The notes: a model not told the origin generated them from the letters alone. A stretch of 46,212 bases of DNA from Nostoc sp. NMS4 (GCF_017115095.1 NZ_JABXKI010000073.1:1-46212), one strand, 5' to 3'. Shown: positions 25,770-35,396, numbered from the stretch's first letter. Translations and numbers: made by a program.

Positions 25770-26906
25770 ATGGCTCAAGCTCTCGATCAAGTCGATTACG
25801 ATACTCTCGATGCTGCAAAACGACGCTTCATTGATGCCGCAAAACGCACACTTGGCTTTGCAAGCGCTTATGGCATCGTACCCGCGTCAGGTCTGGGAGC
25901 GAGCGCTAACGCTTTCAGCTTCAACCTCGCTCCGTTTCTAGAGGCTGGGGCTAGAGAACTTTCGATGACACTTGTACCCGAAGGACTAGGCACAGCAGAC
26001 GATACCCGCCCTGATGACCTTTCCGAAGAAGAACTTCGACGATTTTGGTGGAATATTGGTATCAAGATCATCTCGTGTCTTACGAATGATGCCGCAACTT
26101 CAGGTATGCAGACTATACTTCTCGGTCTTTATCTGCCGTCAAGCACTCCTGAAACAATCTTTACTCCTGCTTTCCTTGATGGGTTTCTGGATGGAGTCGT
26201 TGAAGGGTGCAAACGAGTCGGGTGTGTCTATCTCTCTGGGGAAACTCCTCAACTAAAAACTAAGATGATTCCAGGGCGGCTCGACATCGCCGGCTCGGTT
26301 TTTGGGGTTATGCCCGCTGGTATCGCTCCCATTGATAGCTCGCGTCTGGATGCCGGAAATACCATTGTTCTCGTCGAAAGTTCGGGGCCTCATGAGAATG
26401 GCTTTACCCCACTGCGAAAGCTCGCTGAGTCGCTTCCTGATGGCTATAGAACAAAACTTCCGAGTGGGCAGGAGTTTTGGGAAGCGATGAATGCTGCGTC
26501 CTATCTCTACACGCCCCTTGTACAGGCAGTACTTGGCGAGGGGATTCGTCCGACGGCGATGGAGAATATCACTGGTCATGGCTGGCAAAAGCTGATGCGG
26601 TCGGTGAAGCCGCTACGCTATGTCATTGAAACGATGCTCCCAGTACCAGAGATATTTACGTTTGTTGAGAGTCATCTTGAGGGCGGGACCCAGACGATGC
26701 TTTCAGTGTTCAATTATGGTGCTGGATTCGCATTCTATACAGAGTCGGAGCAGGATGCAGAGAGAATTGTCCTGCTGGCAAGAGAACATCAACTTGCGGC
26801 TGTGATTGCCGGCAGGGTTGAAGCATCCCTTTCCCGCGAGGTAGTGGTGGAACCTTTGGGAGTCACCTTGAAGGGAGATACTTTTGGAATTGCGCGAGGG
26901 GTATGA
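25770..26906 (+). CDS. Divergent PurM-like (AIR synthetase superfamily) protein
   Basis: A 378-residue protein with the two-domain layout of phosphoribosylformylglycinamidine cyclo-ligase relatives. It has NIGIKIISCLTNDAATSGM near residue 90, a GET motif (YLSGETPQLKTKM) near residue 155, ESSGPHENGFTPLRKL near residue 202, and a C-terminal ENITGHGW where canonical PurM has a GGG-type loop. The classic PurM N-terminal KAAGVDIDAG segment is absent. It is therefore probably a paralogue with another substrate rather than housekeeping PurM. The gene is visibly richer in G+C than its surroundings and rich in CTC/CGC/GGG codons, which hints at horizontal acquisition. Confidence 0.75.
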   Translation: MAQALDQVDYDTLDAAKRRFIDAAKRTLGFASAYGIVPASGLGASANAFSFNLAPFLEAGARELSMTLVPEGLGTADDTRPDDLSEEELRRFWWNIGIKIISCLTNDAATSGMQTILLGLYLPSSTPETIFTPAFLDGFLDGVVEGCKRVGCVYLSGETPQLKTKMIPGRLDIAGSVFGVMPAGIAPIDSSRLDAGNTIVLVESSGPHENGFTPLRKLAESLPDGYRTKLPSGQEFWEAMNAASYLYTPLVQAVLGEGIRPTAMENITGHGWQKLMRSVKPLRYVIETMLPVPEIFTFVESHLEGGTQTMLSVFNYGAGFAFYTESEQDAERIVLLAREHQLAAVIAGRVEASLSREVVVEPLGVTLKGDTFGIARGV

Positions 26907-26932
26907 TGTAGGCCAAGCGATCGCGGCAATAA

Positions 26933-26960
26933 AAAAGAAGAATTCAGGAGTCAGAATCAA
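26933..26960 (+). repeat. Copy of the GAATTCAGGAGTCAGAATCA dispersed repeat
   Basis: Located in the convergent spacer between the PurM-like gene and the radical SAM gene. It is a member of the family with copies at 1992, 9351 and 23881. Confidence 0.8.
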
Positions 26961-27008
26961 TTTAAGTATGGTTTTACACCATGCTTAATTGTACACCGCC
27001 ATCGATAT

Positions 27009-27884
27009 TTATATTACAGTACAATTTTGATTAACCCAATTATCAGGAATTCTTTCTAAAATACCAGAACCAAATACCTTATTCATTTCTAAATATTCTA
27101 GATGAACATAACCAATATGACAGTGACAAGTTTGGTTGCTACAAGGTTGTTCAAATAAAGCTGCTTCCCAGGTATAATCGTAAATATTACCAATTGCTGC
27201 TTTAATAAAATGACATCGGTACATTGTCCCGTCACCATCAATAGAAATCACTGATTTTCCAGCCTGACAAGAATGCCCAAAGCTAGGATAATGTTGAGTA
27301 TTTAATTCATATAATGGGTCGATAGATTGAAAAAATTCTCGATTTTCTGGTGATAAATTAGGAAGTTCAGCTTTCACAGCATTAATCCACAAATAAACGT
27401 GGTTTGGTAACTCTTGACGTAAAGCTGCTATTTCCGCTTGAAACTTGGGAAAACCTACAACTCCAACGCTAAATTTGACATTTTTGTTGTCTAGATTTAG
27501 GCATTTTTGTAAAAAGCGATCGCGTGACACCCATTCGGAATGAAAAGTTGCCCAAAGCGCCAATTTATCTTTGTTACATTCCTCTACCCAATCTAAATTA
27601 CAAGATAGATTAGTTTGAATTGCTGCTTTATTAACATTAGGCAATTGCGTTAATTTTATCAGTGCTTGCTGATACCAAGAATGGATTAGGGCTTCTCCCC
27701 AAGGAGTAAAAAGAATTGAAAATTGATGTTGGGGATGTTGGGAAATAAAATTAACAAAACGTTCTAAAGATTGTTTATCGATTGCTAATTCGGCGGCTGT
27801 TTGTTGGCGTTTAGCAAAGGGGCAATATTCACAACCATAGTTGCAACTGATTAAAGAACCGCGATAGAGGATAGTGAGGTGCAT
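27009..27884 (-). CDS. Radical SAM protein, STM4011-like
   Basis: A 291-residue radical SAM enzyme. The [4Fe-4S]-binding CxxxCxxC is at residues 14-21 (CNYGCEYC). A C-terminal Cys-rich region (SFGHSCQAGKSV, YRCHF, and CSNQTCHCH near residues 210-260) may hold extra clusters, as in SPASM/Twitch enzymes. It is the last gene of a minus-strand cassette that also contains a HemN-like radical SAM protein, an alkaline-phosphatase-fold hydrolase, an ATP-grasp protein and LRR proteins. That combination is known as the uncharacterised STM4011-STM4015 set of Salmonella. Substrate unknown; modification of a partner in the cassette is inferred. Confidence 0.82.
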   Translation of the reverse strand: MHLTILYRGSLISCNYGCEYCPFAKRQQTAAELAIDKQSLERFVNFISQHPQHQFSILFTPWGEALIHSWYQQALIKLTQLPNVNKAAIQTNLSCNLDWVEECNKDKLALWATFHSEWVSRDRFLQKCLNLDNKNVKFSVGVVGFPKFQAEIAALRQELPNHVYLWINAVKAELPNLSPENREFFQSIDPLYELNTQHYPSFGHSCQAGKSVISIDGDGTMYRCHFIKAAIGNIYDYTWEAALFEQPCSNQTCHCHIGYVHLEYLEMNKVFGSGILERIPDNWVNQNCTVI

Positions 27885-27919
27885 AGTAATAGTTATTATT
27901 GAATATTAGTTAAATTTGA

Positions 27920-29194
27920 TTATTCGCAGACAGAATAATATCTATCTGGTGTTTTTTGTCTCTCGGAAATAACTTCAATATCAAATTGATTAAATTCTTT
28001 AATTATCTCATCAGTTAAATAATTATCAGTAATATCAAGAGTATCTAGTTGACGAATAGATGGACAATTAAGTAAACATTCTGCACCCTTGCATCCTAAG
28101 TTTCCAACTGAAAGGTCTAGTTCTAGTAAATTTTCAAGAATTGGAGAATCTACTATAGCACAAGCCAATTCATCTGAAAAGTTACAATCACGTAATCCTA
28201 AATATTTAAGATTTGGAAATATATAAGGACAATCTGTGATGAATTTAATAACAAAGTCATACGCCCAATTACTTGATCCCAACCATAATTCAAGGTATTC
28301 CAAGGCTGGTAATTCTAGTTGGCAAATTTCATCAAGCACATCATAATGGGAAAATGCATATGACTCGATAATAATTGCTTTTAAATTTTCATGTCTAACT
28401 GGAATGAATTGCATCCCGGTGAAGTATTTGTAATACCTGGAAGAACTATTGCAGCGAATCTTTAATACTTCTAATTGTGGATAAGCTAACAAAATATAAC
28501 TTAAATTACTGTATACAAGTGGCAAGTAACCCAATTCATAATCATTAACATCTCCTATAAATAAAGCTTTAATATTACTAAGTTGTTCATGAGCATTAAG
28601 TAATGCATCCATAACAGGACGGAAAGTGTAATCTTCTAAAGAACTTGTGTACCACAATCCGAATACCAAAGCTTCAATCTGATTAGCGAGAGGACTTTGC
28701 AACAATATTTGCAGCTTGTCTACACTACTCATAACGAGTTTCCCATAGCGTTCTGCTGGGATAATCCTTAAAGCGTAAGCTATATCAACTGTGTCACTAA
28801 TCTTAGTGGTAGGATCAAATTCAATCACTTTCCGGTTAGCGAATGTAGTTGAATAACCACAAGGAATACTATAGACTTTTTCAAAGCTCGTCCAGAATTT
28901 GTAATTTTTTAAAGCTAATTCTACTTGAGGATCTTCTATATTTTTTAAAATTTTTAATGCTGCTTTTTGAACTTTCCTAGATTTATTTTTCAAAGCTTCA
29001 ATTAGCAAATATAACCCTGCATCGCCATAGTTTAATGCTTCACTTACCGCTGCAATTCCAACTTCAATATTGGAACTTGATAAACGTCTTTTAACACCTT
29101 CAATCCCACCTAAAACAACACCTTGTACTGGTGGCGGTGCTTCTCCTCCGAGTACTGCATCAAATTCTCCAGGCTGATTTTGATTGTTTGTCAT
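27920..29194 (-). CDS. LRR protein with DAVLGG N-terminal module (STM4015-like), copy 1
   Basis: A 424-residue soluble protein. Residues 1-40 form the shared module (NQPGEFDAVLGGEAPPPVQG, then VVLGGIEGVKRRL). Residues 41-110 are a HEAT-like helical pair (ALNYGDAGLYLLIEALKNKS). Residues 220-410 hold leucine-rich repeats such as PALEYLELWLGS, FPNLKYLGLRDC and LDTLDITDNYL. It ends with the tail DRYYSVCE. Such repeats usually bind proteins. The gene sits between the two radical SAM genes with short gaps (35 and 81 bp), which supports co-transcription with the cassette. The function of the N-terminal module is unknown. Confidence 0.85.
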   Translation of the reverse strand: MTNNQNQPGEFDAVLGGEAPPPVQGVVLGGIEGVKRRLSSSNIEVGIAAVSEALNYGDAGLYLLIEALKNKSRKVQKAALKILKNIEDPQVELALKNYKFWTSFEKVYSIPCGYSTTFANRKVIEFDPTTKISDTVDIAYALRIIPAERYGKLVMSSVDKLQILLQSPLANQIEALVFGLWYTSSLEDYTFRPVMDALLNAHEQLSNIKALFIGDVNDYELGYLPLVYSNLSYILLAYPQLEVLKIRCNSSSRYYKYFTGMQFIPVRHENLKAIIIESYAFSHYDVLDEICQLELPALEYLELWLGSSNWAYDFVIKFITDCPYIFPNLKYLGLRDCNFSDELACAIVDSPILENLLELDLSVGNLGCKGAECLLNCPSIRQLDTLDITDNYLTDEIIKEFNQFDIEVISERQKTPDRYYSVCE

Positions 29195-29275
29195 ATTTTT
29201 TCCAACGGTAGATGTAATATAAATATCCGTAGAAACGTGATTAATCGCTTCTCTACAAATCTTTTTGAAACCCCA

Positions 29276-30619
29276 CTATTTCAATTCATAATCCTGCATT
29301 AATTCCTGAACTTTCTCAGAAAATAACCACGCGCCAATAGTGTCAGAACGCTCAATGCCAAATTCAGTTAACTGTAAAATATCCTCATCTTTTATCGCCA
29401 AATTCAAAGCAAGCAGTTCTGAAAATTCTGGAAAATCAGCGTATACTTCACTACCAAATTGCTGACGATAACTAGCACAATTCAATCCTTCATCGGAAAG
29501 CAAAGATAACAAAATATAGCGCCGACGTTGTTCTTCAGCATTTAGTTGAAAACCATAGTGCGCGTACTCAAATGACTCATCTGCTGTTTGAATATATGCT
29601 TGTAAAATCTCGCTGATTCCCTTTGCTCCCACTGCATATTCGTTGGAGTAGTGCAAAGTATTAGTATAAGAACGTGCGCCACAACCTAAACCAATCATCC
29701 CGTCGGCTTGACAGCAGTAGACGGGAGATGAGGGAGAAAGATTGCTACCTTGTCCCTCTTCCAAGCGTCGAAACATCCGCATGGAAACTTGCGTATATCC
29801 TTCTGACAATAATAGCGATCGCCCTTCCCGATAACAAGCTAAACGAATATCGTCCCATTCTCGATCTGTGCGTCCCAAACCTGTGAGCGATCGCACGTAC
29901 AATGGATATAGATAAATTTCTTCTGGTTGAAAACGCAAGGTAGCTTGTATTGATTGCAACCAAGTATTTACTGTTTGTCCGGGTAAACCGTAAATCAAAT
30001 CAATATTCAGAGTGGGAAATCCCATCTCTTTTATCCTTGTCAGGGTTGCTTCTACTTGGGTAGTAGATTGACGGCGCTGGGTGGCTAAAACTTCCGAATC
30101 GATGAAGCTTTGGACACCAATGCTAACACGATCGACGGCGTGCGATCGCAACAACTTTAACTTATCCTCAGTGGCGGTTTCTGGCGAAACTTCCACAGAA
30201 ATGGGAATTTCCAGTAACTTTGCACCCATCGTACTTTCGGCAATATTGAGAATAGTTTCGAGGTGCTGAATCGGTAATTGGGTGGGAGTTCCGCCACCAA
30301 TAGCGAACCTAGCAAATGACGCATCACCCAACACCGCTTTCATTCGTTGCGCCTGTCGCTGTAACGTGCGGACATATTGACTCATAAAATCTTCATTGTG
30401 GCTGACTGTAGTAAACAGGTTGCAGAACCCACAACGCATTTCACAAAACGGTATATGTATGTAGAGAAATAGCGCTTGCCTATCTTGCTGCGCCCAAAGT
30501 TCTGGGAGATGCACAGGTGGAGTGAGGGGACGGTAAGCTGTTTTGTGGGGATAAGAATAGACGTATGCTTGATAAGGAGACTCGGCAATTTTTGATTTAA
30601 GATTTTGGATTGTCAGCAT
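29276..30619 (-). CDS. HemN-like radical SAM protein, STM4012-like
   Basis: A 447-residue protein of the coproporphyrinogen dehydrogenase-like (HemN) radical SAM group. The cluster motif CEMRCGFC sits in YIHIPFCEMRCGFCNLF near residue 58, followed by GGGTPTQLP, SVEVSPET, VSIGVQSF and LIYGLPGQT, all typical of HemN relatives. The HemN-like C-terminal domain is present. Membership in the cassette argues for STM4012 rather than haem synthesis. The first 12 residues (LTIQNLKSKIAES) are encoded by a genome repeat (AATCCAAAATCTTAAATC type), so the true start may be further in. Confidence 0.85.
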   Translation of the reverse strand: MLTIQNLKSKIAESPYQAYVYSYPHKTAYRPLTPPVHLPELWAQQDRQALFLYIHIPFCEMRCGFCNLFTTVSHNEDFMSQYVRTLQRQAQRMKAVLGDASFARFAIGGGTPTQLPIQHLETILNIAESTMGAKLLEIPISVEVSPETATEDKLKLLRSHAVDRVSIGVQSFIDSEVLATQRRQSTTQVEATLTRIKEMGFPTLNIDLIYGLPGQTVNTWLQSIQATLRFQPEEIYLYPLYVRSLTGLGRTDREWDDIRLACYREGRSLLLSEGYTQVSMRMFRRLEEGQGSNLSPSSPVYCCQADGMIGLGCGARSYTNTLHYSNEYAVGAKGISEILQAYIQTADESFEYAHYGFQLNAEEQRRRYILLSLLSDEGLNCASYRQQFGSEVYADFPEFSELLALNLAIKDEDILQLTEFGIERSDTIGAWLFSEKVQELMQDYELK

Positions 30620-30624
30620 AAGAT

Positions 30625-30668
30625 TTAAAAGAATTTAGAACTCTGCGCCTCTGCGCCTTTGCGTGAGT
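30625..30668. repeat. CTCTGCGCCTCTGCGCCTTTGCG-type dispersed repeat
   Basis: Short direct CTCTGCGCCT/CTGCGCCTTT units in the gap between the STM4012-like and STM4013-like genes. Related sequence is seen at 31495-31515 and 39360-39380. Confidence 0.65.
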
Positions 30669-30670
30669 TT

Positions 30671-31471
30671 TCATAAAATAAACTCTGCATAGGGAACAGT
30701 CCAAACCACAGGATGGCTAAGTCGATGTCCAGTGTAACCATCTTCACCATAAGTTGTCCCGTGGTCGGAACAGAGAATGCAAAAAGTAGAATGCCTTTGT
30801 CGTATAATATTCCAGAGTTTGGCCAATTGGCGATCGACATATTCCAAAGCTGCGGCGTGAGATTCAATGGTATCGATTTTATCTTTTGCATCGGGAAGAT
30901 AGAAATAATTTGGTTGATGCAAAGCCGAAATATTTATAAATAAAAATATGCGTTGATTATTTGGCGTTTTTTCTAAAATTTGTCGCGCCAGATTTACCTG
31001 ATTTTCTGTAGATTCGGGGTTAGTAACACCTAATTCTGGACTCCAATAACTTTCGGCAAACATTGAGGGAATTACATTACCTAAAGGGTTGCATTTGTTG
31101 AAAAAACCAACTCCACCAATGCAAACTGTATAATATCCCTTTGCAGCTAATCCATTAACAATATTTGAGCTATCTAACACACAAGTTGTATCAGTTGTAG
31201 TGGTACTTCCTTCAAATCCCAAAGCAAAAAGACGGGGGTGAATTCCAGGCGTTACAGGTGTGGGTAAAAAGCCTGCAAAAAACGCATGATGAGAAGCATA
31301 AGTGAAATTTCCGGGTGAATGGCGTTCTTCCCAGCCTGTTTTAGGAAGTACTTTTGCTAAGTTTGGAGTGCGTTTTTGTGCGAGTAAATCTTTGGCTACG
31401 TCGTAACGTAGTGTGTCTAATGTGATAAATAAGATATCGTGATTTCCAACTATTTGATTCATATTGAACAT
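30671..31471 (-). CDS. Alkaline-phosphatase/sulfatase-fold hydrolase, STM4013-like
   Basis: Metal-dependent hydrolase of the alkaline phosphatase superfamily, about 266 residues from the preferred start MFNMNQIV (ATG 31471). The frame is open up to 31654, but that extension overlaps the upstream ATP-grasp gene and looks repeat-derived. Visible metal-site segments are LFITLDTLRYD near residue 20, RHSPGNFTYASHHAFFAG near residue 55 (a Thr or Ser is the likely nucleophile), and ILCSDHGTTYGEDGYTGHRLSH near residue 240. No signal peptide is seen, so it acts in the cytoplasm. Fourth step of the cassette; substrate unknown. Confidence 0.8.
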   Translation of the reverse strand: MFNMNQIVGNHDILFITLDTLRYDVAKDLLAQKRTPNLAKVLPKTGWEERHSPGNFTYASHHAFFAGFLPTPVTPGIHPRLFALGFEGSTTTTDTTCVLDSSNIVNGLAAKGYYTVCIGGVGFFNKCNPLGNVIPSMFAESYWSPELGVTNPESTENQVNLARQILEKTPNNQRIFLFINISALHQPNYFYLPDAKDKIDTIESHAAALEYVDRQLAKLWNIIRQRHSTFCILCSDHGTTYGEDGYTGHRLSHPVVWTVPYAEFIL

Positions 31472-31535
31472 GGCGAAGAAAAATATTTTTTTATGCTCAC
31501 GCAGAGGCGCAGAGTCGCAGAGAGTAAAGAGAAAT

Positions 31536-32711
31536 TTATAAAAATCTCTGTGTTTTCTGTGTCTCTGTGGTTCGTTCCAAAATAGCCTTAACTTCACTCG
31601 TGTAAGTATCCATACCATTCCACAAAATACCTGGTAGTAAATCACCGAAAGCATTAATCTCTAAAATCGCATGAGTTTTCCAATCTGGTAAAATTAATAA
31701 ATCAACTCCGCAATATAAACTATTAGGAAATAGCGCTGCTGCTTGTTCACAAGTTCGCTTCATTATCTCCCAATTTTCTACACCAAGTTTTGCTAGAAAT
31801 TCCTCAGTATTTCCCCGTTCATTGCCCAAATGCAAATTTGTCATGGGACTTTTACCAAGGCGAACAACGATATGCTGTGCTTCACCATTGATAACCACCA
31901 CACGCACATCAAATCCGCATTCTTGTAAATGTGCTTTGGGTAGCCATTCTTCAACTTGTACGCCTTCTGCTGTCAAGATATTGATAATATCGGCGATTTC
32001 TTCGTGATGGGTATAGTGCCTAATTTTCCGGGAGTTGTAAAGCAGAGTTTGCCCATTTTCTCGCACTCGTTCGACGGTGGTAATGGCTGATTCAAAACGC
32101 GAATTTGCGCGGTAAGCAACGACTCCAGAAGCTGCGGAACCGTGGGAAAGTTTGACGAATACTCGTTCTATTCCCTGCATTTGCATTTGTTCGCGTAAAT
32201 GTTCGTAGTTGTGGATTTTACCTAATGAACGCGGAACGGGGATATTATGATGGCTGAATCTTTCGTGACAAGCTGGTTTGTCAAACATCACAGCGATATC
32301 TTGGGGATGGTTCATCAACTCGCCATTTGTGAGGAGGGGAGAAAGTTGGGTTTCCCATTTTTGCAATAGATACCGCCAGCCTAAATACCACTGTCGCGGA
32401 TAGAGGATGAGTCCTTTGTCAAATTCTAATTTTGTTGCTGCTTCTGCACTGATATATTGATGACTGGAAGTAGAAAAAATCTCCTTACTCCCTTCTGCAA
32501 TGATGGCTTTATCAACATCAAAGTTTTTTTCTGGAGAGTCAAAGCGGATAATAGTGTTGGGTGTATTGAATTGTTCGAAAGTTTGTTTTCCTGCTATTAA
32601 GTCGGCGTAATCTACTACCGTGGCTGGTGGTAAGTTGAAATGGGCGATCGCTTCTTGGAGGAAACCGACACGGCGGTTTTCGGGGTTGGCGATGAGGATA
32701 AAATTTAGCAT
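31536..32711 (-). CDS. ATP-grasp protein, STM4014-like
   Basis: A 391-residue protein with an ATP-grasp fold. Recognisable segments are FDKPACHERFSHHNIPVP near residue 145, VFVKLSHGSAASGVVAY near residue 190, EEWLPKAHLQECGFDVRVVV near residue 265, and the metal-binding end GVDLLILPDW...AILEINAFGDLLPG near residues 340-370. ATP-grasp enzymes ligate carboxylates to amines or thiols. It lies upstream of the hydrolase gene in the cassette. The last 13 codons (ERTTETQKTQRFL) come from an ACACAGAGACACAGAAAACA repeat, suggesting the original stop was lost to repeat insertion. Confidence 0.82.
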   Translation of the reverse strand: MLNFILIANPENRRVGFLQEAIAHFNLPPATVVDYADLIAGKQTFEQFNTPNTIIRFDSPEKNFDVDKAIIAEGSKEIFSTSSHQYISAEAATKLEFDKGLILYPRQWYLGWRYLLQKWETQLSPLLTNGELMNHPQDIAVMFDKPACHERFSHHNIPVPRSLGKIHNYEHLREQMQMQGIERVFVKLSHGSAASGVVAYRANSRFESAITTVERVRENGQTLLYNSRKIRHYTHHEEIADIINILTAEGVQVEEWLPKAHLQECGFDVRVVVINGEAQHIVVRLGKSPMTNLHLGNERGNTEEFLAKLGVENWEIMKRTCEQAAALFPNSLYCGVDLLILPDWKTHAILEINAFGDLLPGILWNGMDTYTSEVKAILERTTETQKTQRFL

Positions 32712-32726
32712 TATCTAATATATTCT

Positions 32727-34000
32727 TTATTCGTGTAATGCCCAATAACGTGAACCTGCTTCTCCTCGACGATAGTTTTCTTCCTGCGAATCTGCAATTA
32801 ATCGACAATCAAGTTGAGACAATTGTTGAATTATCTGTGGTGATATACAGTTTTTAGAAATATTGAGTGTATGAAGCCGATTTACACTTGGACAATTTAG
32901 CAAATTTTCTGCACCGTTATCAGTTAAAATTCCCATAGATATATCAAGCACTGCTAGACGTTCAATAATTGGAGATTGTACTAAAGCTTCTACAAGCACG
33001 TCAGTATTTTCAAAGCTTGGTAGAGCAAGATAAGATAAATTAGGAAGTAATTCACCTGAAAATAGTGTCTCAAAAAAATCAAAATGTGAGTATCTACAGC
33101 GTCCTCCCCATAATTCCAGATATTCGAGTGATGGCAATTCCAGAGTACATACTTGTGCTAATGCGCGAGCATAGTTATCTGCTGTTTCTAAGATTAAAGT
33201 TTTTAAAGATTTAAAGTTTTTAAAGATGGATGGTAGATTTTTTTTGAAAAGAGATTATTATGAGGATTTCCGTGTATTTTCAGCACTTCTAATTTGGGAA
33301 AATTCTCTAAAATAGAAATCATATCACTTAAATAAATACGTGATTTTTTATATTCATGTTGACGGCGATCGCCAATAAATAAAGCTTTTAAATTTGTTAA
33401 TTTTTGACTAGCTTTACAAAGCATATTTATGAGTGTCAGACACTCTTGGTGATATATTTCTAAGTAACTTTTATCAGGCATCCAACAAGCTAAAGCTTCA
33501 ACTTCACTGACTTGGATATCATTGAGGAATACTTGAAGAGCATCTAGATTAAAATCTTCAACTACACGAAATTCTCCACGAGGATTTGGCTCCTCACGAT
33601 AGAGGTTAACATTGTAAGCTGTACTAATTGCAGAAGTGATTCCAATATTTGGATAAAAAGTTTCAAATTGCCAATCTTCTAGCATAGTAAAACATTGCTG
33701 AGGATTATGTCTCAATAAAGTTTCTTTACCCTTTTCTCCACCTTTATCCCGCAGAAGACAAGCAGCAAACATCTGCACTTTATCTGAAGGGTCTTTCAAG
33801 GCTTGAATTACTAATTGAAAACCTTCTTCTTGATAGCGTAAAGCATCAATCAATGCAGATGCTCTTTCTCTAGCTTCAGGGCTTTTCAAGCGATTTTTTA
33901 CGCCTTCAATTCCTCCTAAAACCACACCACTAACAGGAGGTGGTGCTTCACCACCAAGTACAGCATCAAATTCTCTGGGTTGATTTGGATTGTTGTTCAT
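32727..34000 (-). pseudogene. LRR protein with DAVLGG module, copy 2, frameshifted
   Basis: From ATG 34000 the frame has the shared module (NQPREFDAVLGGEAPPPVSG, VVLGGIEGVKNRL), the HEAT-like segment and the first LRR-like strands. It stops at about 33203 after HPSLKTLNL. The rest of the protein continues in another frame, as SLEYLELWGGRC from 33137 to the tail SRYWALHE at 32727. The cause is a perfect 17-bp tandem duplication (33194-33227) that shifts the frame by two. Removing one unit restores HPSLKTLILETADNYARALA and an intact gene of about 420 codons. It is thus a very recent knock-out or a switchable allele. Confidence 0.88.
33194..33227 (+). repeat. Perfect 17-bp tandem duplication causing a frameshift
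   Basis: Two identical units TTAAAGTTTTTAAAGAT at 33194-33210 and 33211-33227 lie inside the LRR copy 2 gene. One unit is enough for an intact frame. Confidence 0.92.
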
Positions 34001-34029
34001 TTTAGATAATCTTGTATTATTTTATTATT

Positions 34030-35277
34030 TTATTCCCAGACTGAGTAATAGCGATCGCTAAACTGAGAATCTGCAATTACTCGACATTTCAACTCAGAAA
34101 ATTGCTCAATTATATTTTTAGGTAAACGATTTCCAGAAATATTGAGAGTATGCAAGTAATTAATTATTGGAGACTTTAATAAAGCACTTCCATTACCTAT
34201 ATTTCCATCTGTTAACTCAAGTACCTTCAGATTTCCCATAATTGGAGAATTAACAATAGCTTGAGCAACCTCGCTCATATTTCCACATTGTCTTACTGCT
34301 AGGTATACCAATTTAGGGAACGACTCACCCGAAAGCATAGGTGCTAAACTATCGATATTGATGTTGCTTAAATCACTTCTACTTAGCCATAGCTCAAAGT
34401 ATTCTAGAGATGGTAAATTTAAATTGGAAATTTTCGCAATATTACTATCAGATATCCCATCAGCATCAACAATCAAAGTTTTTAAATTCTCATGTTTTAA
34501 AGGGTTTATAGGAATAATAGAATTATTTTGAGAGTTGCGAACCTGTAGTATTTTTCGTTCAGGCTTGAGAATATCTTCTTCAAGCATTCGACCCCGGATA
34601 TGAAGTAATTCTAAGTAAGGATAGGATTTTAGTAGAGGATGAATACTACATACCTTGATATTTGATTCTCTATATTTTATATTGATGAGGTCGCAGCAAT
34701 CTCCAATTAATAATGCTTTCAAACTCGTAAGCAATTCACGAGCGTTAACAAGTGTGTCAGCAAAATCTTTAAAGGCGATTTTGCAATTCGGATCTTTGTA
34801 GTAAGCTTGAAACTTGATTGCTTCTATGTCTTTAGCTTTCGGATCTTGAAGGAAGCGCGATAATTTATTTTTACTATTTACATAGTTTTCATTATATAAA
34901 CAATATGCCTGACCTATTGGGTCTTTAATTCTGTCATAATAGTAATCTTCCCAATCTTGAAATGTCGTTAAAACTAACCAAGGGTCATAATCTAGTAATG
35001 CCTGCTTACCTTTAGTACCAGCTTTGCGTAGTAAACAAATAGCACGATCGTGTATTTCTTCTGAAGGATCGTATAACGCTTCAATAATTAAATCTATTCC
35101 TGCGTTACCATATTTCAGCGCATCTTCAAGTGCTGAAGTTTTCACTTCATCATCTTGGCTATTTAGACGATTTTTTACTCCTTCAAGTCCTCCCAAAACT
35201 ACAGCGTAGTTTTGATTTTGCTGTTCTCCACCAAGTACTGCGTCAAATTCTCCGGGTTGATTATAATTATTATTCAT
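34030..35277 (-). CDS. LRR protein with DAVLGG N-terminal module, copy 3
   Basis: A 415-residue paralogue of the other LRR proteins. The N-terminal module is varied: NQPGEFDAVLGGEQQNQNYA, then VVLGGLEGVKNRL, so the PPP between the two LGG units is lost. The HEAT-like part (ALKYGNAGIDLIIEALYDPS) and LRR strands (LPSLEYFELWLSRS, LKVLELTDGNIG, LHTLNISGNRL) are present. The C-terminal tail is SDRYYSVWE. It is 29 bp from copy 2 and 119 bp from copy 4 on the same strand, so the copies probably arose by tandem duplication and are co-transcribed with the enzyme genes downstream. Confidence 0.85.
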   Translation of the reverse strand: MNNNYNQPGEFDAVLGGEQQNQNYAVVLGGLEGVKNRLNSQDDEVKTSALEDALKYGNAGIDLIIEALYDPSEEIHDRAICLLRKAGTKGKQALLDYDPWLVLTTFQDWEDYYYDRIKDPIGQAYCLYNENYVNSKNKLSRFLQDPKAKDIEAIKFQAYYKDPNCKIAFKDFADTLVNARELLTSLKALLIGDCCDLINIKYRESNIKVCSIHPLLKSYPYLELLHIRGRMLEEDILKPERKILQVRNSQNNSIIPINPLKHENLKTLIVDADGISDSNIAKISNLNLPSLEYFELWLSRSDLSNINIDSLAPMLSGESFPKLVYLAVRQCGNMSEVAQAIVNSPIMGNLKVLELTDGNIGNGSALLKSPIINYLHTLNISGNRLPKNIIEQFSELKCRVIADSQFSDRYYSVWE

Positions 35278-35301
35278 AGTTAAAATTGAACTAATTAAGA
35301 G

Positions 35302-35385
35302 AAAGTTTTTTAACCCGCGCAGGTGGTCACTGAGCTTGTTGAAGTGCGGGTTTTGTCTGTGTAGCCGCGACTTCTAGTCGCTCAT
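35302..35385. repeat. Palindromic dispersed repeat between LRR copies 3 and 4
   Basis: Contains AACCCGCGCAGG...GTGCGGGTT and TGTCTGTGTAGCCGCGACTT, related to the inverted repeat at 18553-18660. It separates two LRR genes within the presumed operon. Confidence 0.7.
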
Positions 35386-35396
35386 TACTGTAAATT

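Noticed and set aside
29276-30619. Assignment of the HemN-like gene to haem biosynthesis
   Set aside because: The neighbouring radical SAM, hydrolase, ATP-grasp and LRR genes fit the STM4012 group better than a coproporphyrinogen dehydrogenase.
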